Shown here piece after piece: positions 17,429 through 26,235 of a DNA stretch of 64,000 bases (position 1 is its first letter; each line of letters opens with the position of its first letter). The DNA comes from Cytophagales bacterium (GTDB lineage: Bacteria; Bacteroidota; Bacteroidia; Cytophagales; VRUD01). Location of the stretch: NCBI GenBank assembly GCA_019456305.1, contig VRUD01000007.1:1-64000 (forward strand), read 5' to 3'. Below the pieces are notes generated by a model. It was not told the DNA's origin. It saw only the letters and a list, made by a program, of their open reading frames with translations, and did not search any database. The position numbers and the translations under genes were made by a program.

Positions 17429-17498
17429 TGAAAATATTAATATTGTTGCAGTTATGCATTTAAAAAGAAAACCTGATTATTGGCTGAAAAGAGTTTAA
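17418..17498 (+). pseudogene. remnant of a ParE-family toxin
   Basis: Read in the frame that stops at 17498, the sequence gives NINIVAVMHLKRKPDYWLKR. This matches the conserved ParE/RelE C-terminus (beta strand, then A-V-x-H-x-x-R-x-P-x-Y-W). A stop codon lies at 17415-17417, so about 75-80 upstream residues are gone. Its position right after the antitoxin gene is where the intact toxin would be. Confidence 0.75.
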
Positions 17499-17504
17499 AA
17501 AATT

Positions 17505-18083
17505 TTGAAAACAATCACAAAAGCTATAGAAAAGTGGGATAAAGAATATGAAAAAGATAACAAAGTCTATCTTGAAACATTAAATAATAATGATGATATT
17601 AATAAGATCCTTATTTTTTTGAATAAATGGGGATGCAGGATTCCAAAAATTGAGTTCTCAAAGATAGATAGAGAACTTCAGAAGAAACTAATAGGAAATA
17701 AATATATAGTAAAATTAAAAAAATTGAGTATTGAAGATATTAATTTAGATAAATATAAAAAAGAAATTAAAGATATTTTTGAAGAGATTAAATCAATAAA
17801 CAAAATAGGAGGTACAGCTGTATCTAAAATTTTACACCTAAAGTTACCAAAATTATTTATAATGTGGGACATACCTATTTCTCAACATTATGGCTATTAT
17901 CAAAACGGAGAGGGCTATTTCAAGTTTTTAAAGGAAATGAAGAAAGACCTTGCAAAAGATAGAATAGTACAAGAAGAAGCGAAGAAAAAAAGAACAACAA
18001 TTCCGAAAATAATAGATGAGTATAATTATATTATAACAAGAAAATCTTATGATTTGTATAGAATAGATAATAAATACAAATAG
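17505..18083 (+). CDS. hypothetical protein with a helix-hairpin-like segment
   Basis: The frame opens with TTG at 17505 and gives 192 residues, very rich in Lys and Ile. The segment SINKIGGTAVSKILHLKLPKLFIMWDIPIS (about 95-124) resembles the helix-hairpin-helix plus conserved W/D of DNA-glycosylase-like and DUF6308-like proteins (x-x-x-G-x-x-T/A-x-S-K-x-L-H...P...M-W-D). No catalytic Lys is evident. It has much lower GC than the sdh genes around it and lies among TA genes, so it is probably horizontally acquired cargo. Confidence 0.6.
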   Translation: MKTITKAIEKWDKEYEKDNKVYLETLNNNDDINKILIFLNKWGCRIPKIEFSKIDRELQKKLIGNKYIVKLKKLSIEDINLDKYKKEIKDIFEEIKSINKIGGTAVSKILHLKLPKLFIMWDIPISQHYGYYQNGEGYFKFLKEMKKDLAKDRIVQEEAKKKRTTIPKIIDEYNYIITRKSYDLYRIDNKYK

Positions 18084-18101
18084 AAAAACACAATATTTAT
18101 C

Positions 18102-18413
18102 ATGATAACCCGGCAAAAGATCACCGAAATCGTAAACAAAATAGCTTTGAACTATAAGCCTGAAAAAATTATTCTTTTTGGTTCTTATGCAGATGATAAT
18201 CCTACTGATGGCAGTGATTTAGATTTGCTCATTATTAAGGATTCAAATCTGCCTAGATATAAAAGAAGTACAGAAATAAGAAAACATTTAAGAGGAATTA
18301 CTGTTCCGATGGATTTAATAGTTTATACCAAAGATGAAATACAAAAATGGAAGGATACTCCATTAGCATTTGTAACAAAAATTTTGAAGCAGGGAAAGGT
18401 TATATATGGATAA
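18102..18413 (+). CDS. MNT-type nucleotidyltransferase antitoxin (MntA-like)
   Basis: This 103-residue minimal nucleotidyltransferase has IILFGSYADDNPTDGSDLDLLII (about 22-44): GSYA, then DGSDLD as the metal-binding DxD. In MntA/HepT systems this protein modifies and silences the HEPN ribonuclease. The HEPN gene follows with an 8-base overlap (18406), so the pair is translationally coupled. It is a close relative of the orphan at 4383-4715. Confidence 0.88.
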   Translation: MITRQKITEIVNKIALNYKPEKIILFGSYADDNPTDGSDLDLLIIKDSNLPRYKRSTEIRKHLRGITVPMDLIVYTKDEIQKWKDTPLAFVTKILKQGKVIYG

Positions 18414-18798
18414 GAAATCTGAAATAGTGAAAGAATGGATAAATAAGGCTGAACACGATCTTGAGATCGCAGAATTAGCATTAGAACACAAGCCACACCT
18501 CACTGATAATATTTGTTTTCATTGTCAGCAAACAGCAGAGAAATACATAAAAGCCTATTTAGTGAGCTTAAATATAGATTTTAAAGAAATACACGATTTG
18601 TATTATTTGTTAGATTTAATTTCCAATAGAAAAGATTTTAATGATGATCTTTATAATTGTATAGATAAATTTGAAAACTTTGCTGTTGAAGTAAGATACC
18701 CTGGTGATAGTTATGAGCCTTCATTAGAAGATGCTAAGACTGCTTATCAAACTGCTGTAAAAGTTAAAAACATTATATTAGAGCTAATAACAAAATAA
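18406..18798 (+). CDS. HEPN domain toxin (HepT-like)
   Basis: A 130-residue all-helical HEPN protein: WINKAEHDLEIAELAL (about 12-27), DNICFHCQQTAEKYIKAYLVS (about 39-59), IHDLYYLLDLI and a C-terminal helix. HEPN toxins are RNases with an R-x4-6-H motif. Here the expected position reads VRYPGDSYEP without a clear His, so this belongs to the group with altered motif, in which RNase activity is uncertain. The overlap with the nucleotidyltransferase gene supports a two-gene module. Confidence 0.87.
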   Translation: MDKKSEIVKEWINKAEHDLEIAELALEHKPHLTDNICFHCQQTAEKYIKAYLVSLNIDFKEIHDLYYLLDLISNRKDFNDDLYNCIDKFENFAVEVRYPGDSYEPSLEDAKTAYQTAVKVKNIILELITK

Positions 18799-18825
18799 TA
18801 ATATTAATTTAAACATCTATAAACT

Positions 18826-19621
18826 ATGAAAAAATTAACACTTTTATTCGCAGCAATTTCATTGCTATCTATATCAAAAGCGCAAATTACTTTTGAATAT
18901 GAATATGATACCATACAAGCTCCAAATGGTGCTTGGTTATATCAAATTGGTGATAATTATTACAGATATATTAAGTTTGATAATTATCAATTTACGCTTT
19001 ATAATTTAAACCATTCTTTTGATAAAACTATTACATTTCCCACTGTAATAGGTTTCCCTAACGTATATATTCGTTACATTACTCAATCTTTATTTGATAC
19101 TGATAATTTAATTGAGTTTATAGCATATTATTATGATTCAAGCCAGTGTAACGGCAAAATTAAGATATTTAATGAAATTGGTTCAATTTTATTCGAGTCG
19201 GATAGTACTCATGGAGTTGATATAATTTCTGCTGGTAATGATGGTTATAAAATGTATGTGAGGAGATATCAACAATGCCCTTATAAATATTTTGGCTTGC
19301 GTATATATAGTTTGCCGGGAACTTTACCAGTAGGAAAAACAGAAATAATTGGTCAGATAGATCACTGGCAAATAGGAGCTTCCTATCCCAACCCATCAAA
19401 CAACTACACAATAATTGATTATCAGCTTCAACAAGACATTAGCAATGGTGAAATTGTTTTTTACAATATCCAGGGCATAGAGGTCAAAAGATTTAAAGTT
19501 GACAGAACCTTTAACCATTTACGGCTCTCAACAACCGACCTTTTCTCCGGGAATATATTACTATAATTTACAAACTTCACAGGGTGTTAGCAGCGGGAAG
19601 AAGATGGTAGTGATAAAATAA
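18826..19621 (+). pseudogene. secreted T9SS type A protein with a frameshift near its end
   Basis: The frame starts with a clear signal peptide (MKKLTLLFAAISLLSISKA) and continues to a type A sorting domain: GASYPNPSNNYTIIDYQL, then VFYNIQGIEVKRF. It stops at 19566, just before the last strand. One base later the lost end reappears: IYYYNLQTSQGVSSGKKMVV, stopping at 19621, 4 bases before sdhA. Removing one A at 19552-19553 restores LFSGIYYYNLQ. Either the gene is broken and the product would not be exported normally, or the base is a sequencing error. The middle has no recognised domain. Confidence 0.85.
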
Positions 19622-19625
19622 AAAA

Positions 19626-21476
19626 ATGAACATCTCCGAAATAAAAACCATCGAACACGACATCATCGTAATAGGTGCCGGTGGCGCAGGATTGTGCGCT
19701 GCCATAGAATGTTCCGGACAGGGATTAAGTACGGGACTAATATGCAAGTCATTGTTGGGCAAAGCCCATACTGTAATGGCTGAAGGAGGCTGTGCTGCTG
19801 CACTCGGCAACGTTGATCCCCGGGATCACTGGAAGATACATTTCAGGGATACAATGCGGGGTGGGAAATTCCTCAATGTATGGCGTATGGCAGAATTGCA
19901 CGCCAAACATGCCCCTGACAGGGTAAGAGAATTGGAAGAATGGGGAGCCGTATTTGACCGCACCAAAGACGGACTGATCAGCCAGCGGAACTTTGGGGGA
20001 CACCGTTATCCCCGCCTGGCACATGTTGGCGACCGCACAGGACTGGAAATGATCAGAACTTTGCAGGATCATGGCATACATCAAGGCATTGATATTTATA
20101 TGGAATTCACGGCACTGGATTTGCTAAAAGATGGTGATAAAATAACTGGACTGGTTGGCATGTGGCGGGATTCGGGTGAGTTCGTTATTTTAGTGTGCAA
20201 GGCGGTGATCTTTGCTACCGGGGGCGCTGGTAAAGCCTGGCAGATCACCTCAAATTCATGGGAATATTCCGGTGATGGCTATGCCATGGCTTATGAAGCC
20301 GGGGCAGAATTGATGGATATAGAATTTACACAATTCCATCCGACCGGCATGGTGTGGCCTCCTTCTGTTCGTGGTACTTTGGTTACGGAAGGTGTAAGAG
20401 GTGATGGTGGCATTCTGCTAAACAACGAGGGCAAACGTTTTATGTATAATTATATCCCTGAACGTTTTGCATCAGAAACTGCTGATACAGAGGAAGAAGC
20501 CAACAGGTGGCTTGCAGGCGATAAAAATGCCCGGAGGCCTCCCGAATTGCTCACCCGCGATGTTGTTGCCCGGTCTATCATGAAAGAAGTAAAAGAGGGC
20601 AGGGGCTCACCACATGGCGGTGCATTCCTTGACATTGCCTCACGCCTTTCTGCTGATCTGATCAAGAAAAAGTTGCCGTCCATGTATCACCAGTTCAACG
20701 TACTGGCAAGCCTGGATATTACCAAGGAACCAATGGAAGTTGGCCCTACTTTACACTATTTCATGGGAGGCATCCGGGTGAATGCAGATACACAAATGTC
20801 AAATGTACCCGGGCTGTTTGCTTGCGGGGAATGTGCTGGCGGTATGCACGGAGCTAACCGATTAGGGGGTAATTCATTATCAGACCTTTTGGTCTTTGGG
20901 AAACTGGCGGGCGAAGGCGCTGTCGAATATACTCGCTCAATATCTACTGCCTCTACCATAGACAAATCTCAGGTTGAACAAATAATCAAAAATGCAACCG
21001 ATATATTAAATCGTGAAAGAGGTAAAAATCCTTATTTAGTTCATGAGGATCTGCAGGATGTTATGCAAAATCGGGTAGGTATTGTCAGGACGGAGGAAGA
21101 ATTAAAAAAAGGGATAAATGAATTAGAAAGGCTGAAAAAGGATCTCAGGGAAGTAAAGGCAGATGGTGCAAGCCAGTATAATCCCGGATGGCACGAGGCA
21201 TTGAGTTTAAGAAACCTTCTGATAACTTCCGAAGCAGTTGCGCGCGCAGCTTTGACCAGGGAAGAAAGCCGTGGCGCTCATACCCGCCTGGATTATGAAG
21301 GTGAAAGAGATGAATGGCTGAAAGTGAATGTAGTGGTAAAAAAAGACAAAGACGGTAATATGCAAGTTGAGAAAGTATTACGACCTGAACCACCTCAAGA
21401 GCTTAAACGGATTGCTGATGCTTCTATTGAAGAATTGGAGGAAGAAGTGGTGAAGGAAAGGGAATTGGTGAGTTGA
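19626..21476 (+). CDS. sdhA: succinate dehydrogenase/fumarate reductase flavoprotein subunit
   Basis: SdhA oxidises succinate to fumarate using covalently bound FAD. The 616 residues include the dinucleotide-binding IVIGAGGAGLCAAIE (14-28), the FAD-linking His48 in AHTVMAEGGCAAAL, the substrate and proton-shuttle region QFHPTGM (about 238-244), the HYMGG-like LHYFMGGIRVN (about 377), GECAGGMHGANRLGGNSLSDLLVFG (about 401-425) and the catalytic R-x-E/H region with ESRGAHTRLDYEGERDEW (about 550-567). It acts with sdhC and sdhB, which lie on either side on the same strand but separated by cargo genes. Confidence 0.97.
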   Translation: MNISEIKTIEHDIIVIGAGGAGLCAAIECSGQGLSTGLICKSLLGKAHTVMAEGGCAAALGNVDPRDHWKIHFRDTMRGGKFLNVWRMAELHAKHAPDRVRELEEWGAVFDRTKDGLISQRNFGGHRYPRLAHVGDRTGLEMIRTLQDHGIHQGIDIYMEFTALDLLKDGDKITGLVGMWRDSGEFVILVCKAVIFATGGAGKAWQITSNSWEYSGDGYAMAYEAGAELMDIEFTQFHPTGMVWPPSVRGTLVTEGVRGDGGILLNNEGKRFMYNYIPERFASETADTEEEANRWLAGDKNARRPPELLTRDVVARSIMKEVKEGRGSPHGGAFLDIASRLSADLIKKKLPSMYHQFNVLASLDITKEPMEVGPTLHYFMGGIRVNADTQMSNVPGLFACGECAGGMHGANRLGGNSLSDLLVFGKLAGEGAVEYTRSISTASTIDKSQVEQIIKNATDILNRERGKNPYLVHEDLQDVMQNRVGIVRTEEELKKGINELERLKKDLREVKADGASQYNPGWHEALSLRNLLITSEAVARAALTREESRGAHTRLDYEGERDEWLKVNVVVKKDKDGNMQVEKVLRPEPPQELKRIADASIEELEEEVVKERELVS

Positions 21477-21597
21477 TTAAAAATCACTATATTTGTTAAT
21501 AAAAAGGTAAATGATTATGTAAGGGGTGTTGAGATAAAACAAAAAAAAGAAAAAAATCAAGAAAAGGGAATGGATTTAGGAATGTAATGATGATAGG

Positions 21598-21786
21598 GTG
21601 ATTATTGAAAATGAAACACTGGGTATATTTGCCTTTGGTAAAAATCAGGACGAAGCAAAAAAAGATTTCTGTGAGGAATTTGATCATATATATAAGAGTT
21701 TCAATGGATTACCAAGGGAAAAACTATCAAAAGATGCTTTGTTAATGAAAGATAATATTAACTTTAGAAGTTTAACAAATGGATAA
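21598..21786 (+). pseudogene. N-terminally truncated small antitoxin-type gene
   Basis: From a GTG at 21598 the frame gives 62 residues: ENETLGIFAFGKNQDEAKKDF is the pattern of a small HicB-like/antitoxin-type family frequent in Bacteroidota, whose members have about 20 more residues before this point. It lies in the 400-base gap between sdhA and sdhB, probably as a decayed cargo gene. Confidence 0.5.
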
Positions 21787-21795
21787 TATTCTTAA

Positions 21796-21873
21796 GAGAT
21801 TACTTTTCGTTATCCGGATTTAGCAAAGTGGACAAAAGAAGTTTTAACGGAAATGGTTGATAAGATAAATTAA
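21796..21873 (+). pseudogene. C-terminal fragment of an unknown small protein
   Basis: A short open stretch reads EITFRYPDLAKWTKEVLTEM and ends at 21873, directly before sdhB. It follows a stop and has no start codon. The FRYPD...WTxE pattern recalls the ends of HEPN-type proteins, but this is only an impression. Confidence 0.35.
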
Positions 21874-21880
21874 TTAGAAT

Positions 21881-22636
21881 ATGTCTCAATCAAGAAATTT
21901 CAAAGTCTGGCGCGGTGACGCTACGGGAGGCGACTTCGTTAACTACGATGTTGATGTTGAGGAAGGCATGGTAGTGTTGGACGTGATTCACCGCATTCAG
22001 TCAAAGCAGGCGAACGACCTGGCTGTAAGATGGAACTGTAAAGCCGGTAAATGCGGTTCATGCAGCATGGAAATAAATGGCAAACCCCGTCTGTCATGCA
22101 TGACCAGGATGAACGAATATGGAGGAAATGAAACGATTACCGTGCAGCCGATGAAATCCTTCCCGGTTGTTAAAGACCTTGTCGCAGATGTTTCGTGGAA
22201 TTACGAGCAAAACAAACGTATCGCTCCTTTTAAACCCAAACCCAAAGATCCTGATGGAAATTACCGTATGGATCAAAAAGATGTTGACAGGATACAGGAA
22301 TTCCGCAAGTGTGTTGAATGTTACCTGTGCCAGAATGTATGCCACGTTTTGCGTGATCATGAGCGTAAGGATAGATTTGTTGGCCCAAGATTCATGATAC
22401 GCCTTGCCAGCCTGGAGATGCACCCGCTTGATACTGAAGACCGCATACCCATGATCAAAGATGCATTCGGCTCAGGCATGTGCAATATCACAAGATGCTG
22501 CACTGATGTTTGCCCCGAACATATTAATATTACCGACAATGGCATCATTCCGCTAAAAGAAAGGGTGGTTGACAGGTATTATGATCCGGTTGCATGGGTG
22601 TGGAGAAAGATTTTTGGTGGGAATAAAATACGATAA
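21881..22636 (+). CDS. sdhB: succinate dehydrogenase/fumarate reductase iron-sulfur subunit
   Basis: SdhB carries electrons from the FAD of SdhA to the membrane subunit. The 251 residues contain the [2Fe-2S] cysteines C53, C58, C61 and C73 (WNCKAGKCGSCS...LSC), then CVECYLCQNVC (about 145-155) and CNITRCCTDVCP (about 204-215) for the [4Fe-4S] and [3Fe-4S] clusters. Unlike the usual sdhCAB operon, 400 bases of debris separate it from sdhA. A CGGCAGT repeat block follows directly after its stop. Confidence 0.96.
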   Translation: MSQSRNFKVWRGDATGGDFVNYDVDVEEGMVVLDVIHRIQSKQANDLAVRWNCKAGKCGSCSMEINGKPRLSCMTRMNEYGGNETITVQPMKSFPVVKDLVADVSWNYEQNKRIAPFKPKPKDPDGNYRMDQKDVDRIQEFRKCVECYLCQNVCHVLRDHERKDRFVGPRFMIRLASLEMHPLDTEDRIPMIKDAFGSGMCNITRCCTDVCPEHINITDNGIIPLKERVVDRYYDPVAWVWRKIFGGNKIR

Positions 22637-22643
22637 TTTGTAA

Positions 22644-22787
22644 CTAATCAGTCGGCAGTTGGCAATCGGCAGTCAGCAAAAAAGCAAAAAAACAATTGCT
22701 GACTGCCGACTGCCGACTGTGGACTGCCGACTGCCGATTGTGGACTGCCGACTGCCGATTGTGGACTGCCGACTGCCGACTGATTAG
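22644..22787. repeat. CGGCAGT/GACTGCC microsatellite-like hairpin block
   Basis: CTAATCAGTCGGCAG at the left end is inverted at the right end. Between them are many tandem copies of GACTGCCGA and TTGTGGACTGCC. The block is between the convergent sdhB and PPTase genes and may act as a terminator hairpin. Confidence 0.95.
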
Positions 22788-22825
22788 ACCTCATTTTCAA
22801 ATTTTCACATTATCAAATTATTTTC

Positions 22826-23476
22826 TTATCCGCCATAATAAACAAGTAATAAATCACCTGACTTTTTGTAATGGATTGTGTAGGTATTATGTAATTTGGT
22901 CGTGATTAATTCACCCATGCATACGCCTTCATTTTCATATTTAAAAGGATGGATTTTCATATTTTTTTTGAAATCCAGGTTTTTTAACCCATAGCTTTTA
23001 TAGATCACTTCTTTGGCGCTCCAGTAAACATGGGTTTTCTCTATACTTCCTGCAGCGTCAATTAACTCTTTGTCAGATAAAAACTTAGGTGCAATTAAAA
23101 GCATTTTTTCACGTATTAGTTCAATATCAATGCTCGCTCCTCCAAAATCACTCCTCTCCTCTGTAAGAATAGCAGCGGCATACATTTTTGAATGGCTTAT
23201 AGAAATACTACAGGATGTCTCTTTTAAAAAAGGTTTGCCATTTTTATCTTTTGATATTCCATTATATTCTTTTCCAATGTCGGCTAATAATTTCTTAATG
23301 ATTATTCTACACGCCAGCCATTGTTTTATTCTTTGTTCATTACGAAGCTGGCTTATTTGTATTCTTTCTTCCTTGTTTGGATCTAACAATAGAATTAACG
23401 CATCAATATCTTCATTTATTCGCCACAGCGCTAAATGAACTCTGTTTTCAATATTTTTGTTGAAAATGATGGGCAT
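22826..23476 (-). CDS. 4'-phosphopantetheinyl transferase (Sfp-like)
   Basis: It transfers phosphopantetheine from CoA to carrier proteins. The 216-residue protein is of the Sfp/AcpT two-subdomain type. Signatures are GKPFLKETSCSISISHSKMYAAAIL (about 79-103), GASIDIELIREK (about 113-124; the D-x-E metal site) and YWSAKEVIYKSYG (about 151-163; W-x-x-K-E-A/S). It is alone in its transcription unit, between repeat blocks and divergent from the WD40 gene. The target carrier protein is not visible here. Confidence 0.92.
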   Translation of the reverse strand: MPIIFNKNIENRVHLALWRINEDIDALILLLDPNKEERIQISQLRNEQRIKQWLACRIIIKKLLADIGKEYNGISKDKNGKPFLKETSCSISISHSKMYAAAILTEERSDFGGASIDIELIREKMLLIAPKFLSDKELIDAAGSIEKTHVYWSAKEVIYKSYGLKNLDFKKNMKIHPFKYENEGVCMGELITTKLHNTYTIHYKKSGDLLLVYYGG

Positions 23477-23527
23477 TTTATAATTATTAGTATTTTGTAA
23501 TTTATAAAACTAAAATCTATATTTGTT

Positions 23528-24448
23528 ATGAATAAAATTGAAATAAACAAACTAGCTACGATAACCGGTCATAAAGATTGCATCTATACACTTGAAAAAG
23601 CTGATAAAGATAATATTTTTTTTTCAGGAGATGGAGATGGAATGGTTGTTGCCTGGGATTTTAAAAATCCTGATACAGGAAAATTGATTGCAAAAACCGA
23701 TGCTTCGGTGTATGCCTTACACTATATGCCAGGGTTAAATTATTTGATAGTAGGAGAAAATTTTGCAGGATTGCATATTATTGACCTGAAAGAAAATAAA
23801 GAGATCAAATTCATCCGGATCACTTCTGCAGCTATCTTTGACATTAAGGTATTTGAAAATGTAATATTTGTCGCTACAGGTGATGGAGAAATAATATTGG
23901 TAAATAAAAACGATTTTTCACTTTTAAATAAGATAAAATTATCTGAAAAAAGTGCCCGGGCCATTGCAATTTGTCAGCAAAAGGAAGAATTTGCAGTAGG
24001 ATATAGTGATAATCAGATAAGGATCTTTGACCTGAAAGATCACAGCACTAAACAGACAATTTCAGCACATAATAATTCTGTCTTTACTATTGTGTATTCA
24101 CCCGATGGTAAATATTTGTTGAGTGGTGGCAGAGATGCTCATTTAAAAGTCTGGGATGTGCCTGGTAATTATAAACTATTTAACGACATTGTTGCTCATA
24201 TGTATACTATAAATCATATCACTTACCGCCCTGATGGGAAATATTTTTTGACTTCAAGTATGGACAAGTCTATAAAGGTTTGGGATGCAGGCAAATTTAA
24301 GTTGTTAAAAGTGATAGATAAGTCTCGCCATGCAGGCCATGGCACATCGGTAAATAAACTGTATTGGTCAAAATACAAAGAGCAGGTAGCTTCCTGCAGC
24401 GATGACAAAACTATATCAATTTGGGAAATCGCTTTTGGTAGGCTCTGA
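23528..24448 (+). CDS. WD40 repeat protein
   Basis: A 306-residue protein made of about seven WD40 blades, for example LATITGHKDCIYTLEKA...VVAWDF (about 9-45), SAHNNSVFTIVYSPDGKYLLSGGRDAHLKVWDV (about 179-211), HMYTINHITYRPDGKYFLTSSMDKSIKVWDA and the final blade QVASCSDDKTISIWEI. No signal peptide is seen, so it is probably a cytoplasmic scaffold. A TATATTTG box ends 2 bases before the ATG, too close to serve it unless the mRNA is leaderless. Confidence 0.92.
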   Translation: MNKIEINKLATITGHKDCIYTLEKADKDNIFFSGDGDGMVVAWDFKNPDTGKLIAKTDASVYALHYMPGLNYLIVGENFAGLHIIDLKENKEIKFIRITSAAIFDIKVFENVIFVATGDGEIILVNKNDFSLLNKIKLSEKSARAIAICQQKEEFAVGYSDNQIRIFDLKDHSTKQTISAHNNSVFTIVYSPDGKYLLSGGRDAHLKVWDVPGNYKLFNDIVAHMYTINHITYRPDGKYFLTSSMDKSIKVWDAGKFKLLKVIDKSRHAGHGTSVNKLYWSKYKEQVASCSDDKTISIWEIAFGRL

Positions 24449-24498
24449 TTGATAGCATGTTAACGAAAATCAAAAATCGAGAAATATGCAGGCAGGTA

Positions 24499-25233
24499 TT
24501 ACTTCTCCTGATACTCTTGCAGCACTTTTCTTACCTCTGGTTTGCCACGTGAGAGGTCAAAAGGTGTTTTGCTTTTGTTGTCTTTTGCATTTACATCAGC
24601 GCCTTTTTCTATTAGTAGTTTTAGTACCTCTACATGATTTCTGTAAGCGGCATCATGCAAGGCTGTTTTTCCTTTCTTATCCTTCACATTAATATCTGCG
24701 CCCTTTTCTATAAGAAATTTTACAGTTTTCAAACTTCCTAATGCTGTTGAAGTATGCAATGGTGTCCAGTCTTCATTATCTTTAGCATTTACGTCTGCCC
24801 CTTTTTCTATCAACAATTTAATTACGTCTAAGTTATCTTCATCAGTTGCTTCGTGCAAGGGAGTTTCGCCATAAATATCTTTGGCATTAATATCTGCCCC
24901 CTTTTTTAATAAAAATTGGATAATTTCCAGATTGTCACCTACTGCAGCTTCATGTAAAGAACTTTCACCATTCACATCTTTGGCATTAATATCCGCCCCT
25001 TTTTCCACCAATAATTCTACTATTTCAAGACTCCCTTCATCGGCAGCTTCAAGTAGAGGTGTCATGCCGTTTTTCTCTTTAAAATTAATATCAGCGCCTT
25101 TTTCTAATAACTGCTTAACCTCTTTAAGGTTCTCATTTCTTATAGCATGTAATAATTCTTTATTTACATCTTCCTGAGCGATCAGTATTCTACTACATAG
25201 AACAATGACCAGTATTGTTAGTATTTTTTTCAT
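24499..25233 (-). CDS. secreted ankyrin repeat protein
   Basis: After a signal peptide (MKKILTILVIVLCSRILIA) come seven ankyrin repeats with the consensus NAKDxxGxTPLHEAAxxxxLEIVKLLIEKGADI. Ankyrin repeats bind other proteins. The gene converges with the WD40 gene at 23528-24448. Its repeats are close to those of the larger ankyrin protein at 43760-45460, so the two are related. The partner and role are unknown; the signal peptide predicts a periplasmic location. Confidence 0.93.
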   Translation of the reverse strand: MKKILTILVIVLCSRILIAQEDVNKELLHAIRNENLKEVKQLLEKGADINFKEKNGMTPLLEAADEGSLEIVELLVEKGADINAKDVNGESSLHEAAVGDNLEIIQFLLKKGADINAKDIYGETPLHEATDEDNLDVIKLLIEKGADVNAKDNEDWTPLHTSTALGSLKTVKFLIEKGADINVKDKKGKTALHDAAYRNHVEVLKLLIEKGADVNAKDNKSKTPFDLSRGKPEVRKVLQEYQEK

Positions 25234-25250
25234 AGCTAATGATTTATATG

Positions 25251-25403
25251 TGAGTCCACTCTAATAAGCCCAAAAAATAAAAATGCCACCAAATCACCAA
25301 AGCACTAAATCCCACAAAACCCTGCAAATCAATTAGTTAATTTTTAGTGGGATTTTGTGTTTTTGTGCTTTTGTGGCAAAAAAGACTTTTTAGAGTGGAC
25401 TCA
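25251..25403. mobile_element. MITE-like element, TGAGTCCACTC termini, copy A
   Basis: The ends TGAGTCCACTCTAATAAG and its near inverse CTTTTTAGAGTGGACTCA bound 153 bases with no coding capacity. Inside is a second inverted repeat (AAATCCCACAAAA against TTTTAGTGGGATTT). It lies between the divergent ankyrin and DivIVA genes. Related copies are at 58410-58589 and, as one end only, at 52278-52295. Confidence 0.8.
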
Positions 25404-25504
25404 TATGTTGATATATGAGATAACTTTTCCTTGCAAGATTAAGACTTTTTAAAACAATAAAAAAATTATGAATATAATAATACAAAATTTTTTATTTTTA
25501 TTTT

Positions 25505-25512
25505 TATCTTTG
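25505..25512 (+). promoter_or_regulatory. -7 box for the DivIVA-domain gene
   Basis: TATCTTTG fits TAnnTTTG exactly, 51 bases before the ATG at 25564. The -33 region is AT-rich without a clear TTG. Confidence 0.5.
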
Positions 25513-25563
25513 ACCCCAATTAGTATAAATTCGTATATTGGCATCGGTTAAAGCCATTTACAC

Positions 25564-26235
25564 ATGAAGATCACACCTTTAGATATCAAGCAAAAGACCT
25601 TTGAAAAATCTTTCAGGGGGTATGACAAGGATGAAGTCAATGCTTTTTTGCTTTCTTTGTCGGTTGAATGGGAAAAGATGCTTGAAGAATACAAGGAATT
25701 AATGAGAAAAAATGAAGTTGCTGACAAGGAGGTTCAGAAATTACGCGAAGTAGAAAGTTCCCTGTACAAGACCCTGAAAACAGCCGAAAATACCGGAGCC
25801 AACATGATAGAGCAGGCAAATAAATCGGCAGAATTACACATTCAAGAAGCACAAATGAAGGCTGACATACTGCTGAATGATGCGAAAGATAAGATCAAAG
25901 AATTAAGCCAGGATTACAGAATGATAGAAAATTACAGAGATGACCTGCTCATGGAATTAAAAAACCTGGTGAAGGATACGCTGGAAAAAGTAAACAAAAT
26001 AACGGCTAATGCCAAACAATCTTCCAAAGAAGTGAAAGCAATATTTCTTAACAATGAAAAAAACTTGAAACCGCGGTTGGATAAAGACGATATCCAGCCT
26101 GATCTGGCAAAGTCGGGACAGGCTGAAGACAACAAAAAGCTAAAAGAGGAGATAAATGAGCGCGATACTGCTAAAATCGAGCAAGAAAAGTCTCCTTCTG
26201 ATCAAACATCATTCTTTGATCAGGTTGGGGAATAA
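25564..26235 (+). CDS. DivIVA-domain protein
   Basis: The 223-residue protein begins MKITPLDIKQKTFEKSFRGYDKDEVNAFL, the conserved membrane-binding head of DivIVA (x-P-x-D-I...F...F-R-G-Y-D-x-x-E-V). A long coiled coil follows (about 30-160), then an acidic/basic variable tail. DivIVA proteins sense membrane curvature and organise poles or septa in Gram-positives. Bacteroidota carry this shorter relative, whose role is not established. It is preceded by its own TATCTTTG box and followed by hairpin repeats. Confidence 0.9.
   Translation: MKITPLDIKQKTFEKSFRGYDKDEVNAFLLSLSVEWEKMLEEYKELMRKNEVADKEVQKLREVESSLYKTLKTAENTGANMIEQANKSAELHIQEAQMKADILLNDAKDKIKELSQDYRMIENYRDDLLMELKNLVKDTLEKVNKITANAKQSSKEVKAIFLNNEKNLKPRLDKDDIQPDLAKSGQAEDNKKLKEEINERDTAKIEQEKSPSDQTSFFDQVGE

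Noticed and set aside
22696-22905. Plus-strand ORF with WTADCRLWTADCRL repeats after sdhB
   Set aside because: Same repeat effect as above; no start context.
23518-23525. TATATTTG box as promoter of the WD40 gene
   Set aside because: It ends 2 bases before the ATG, so the transcript would start within the gene. Probably chance in AT-rich DNA.
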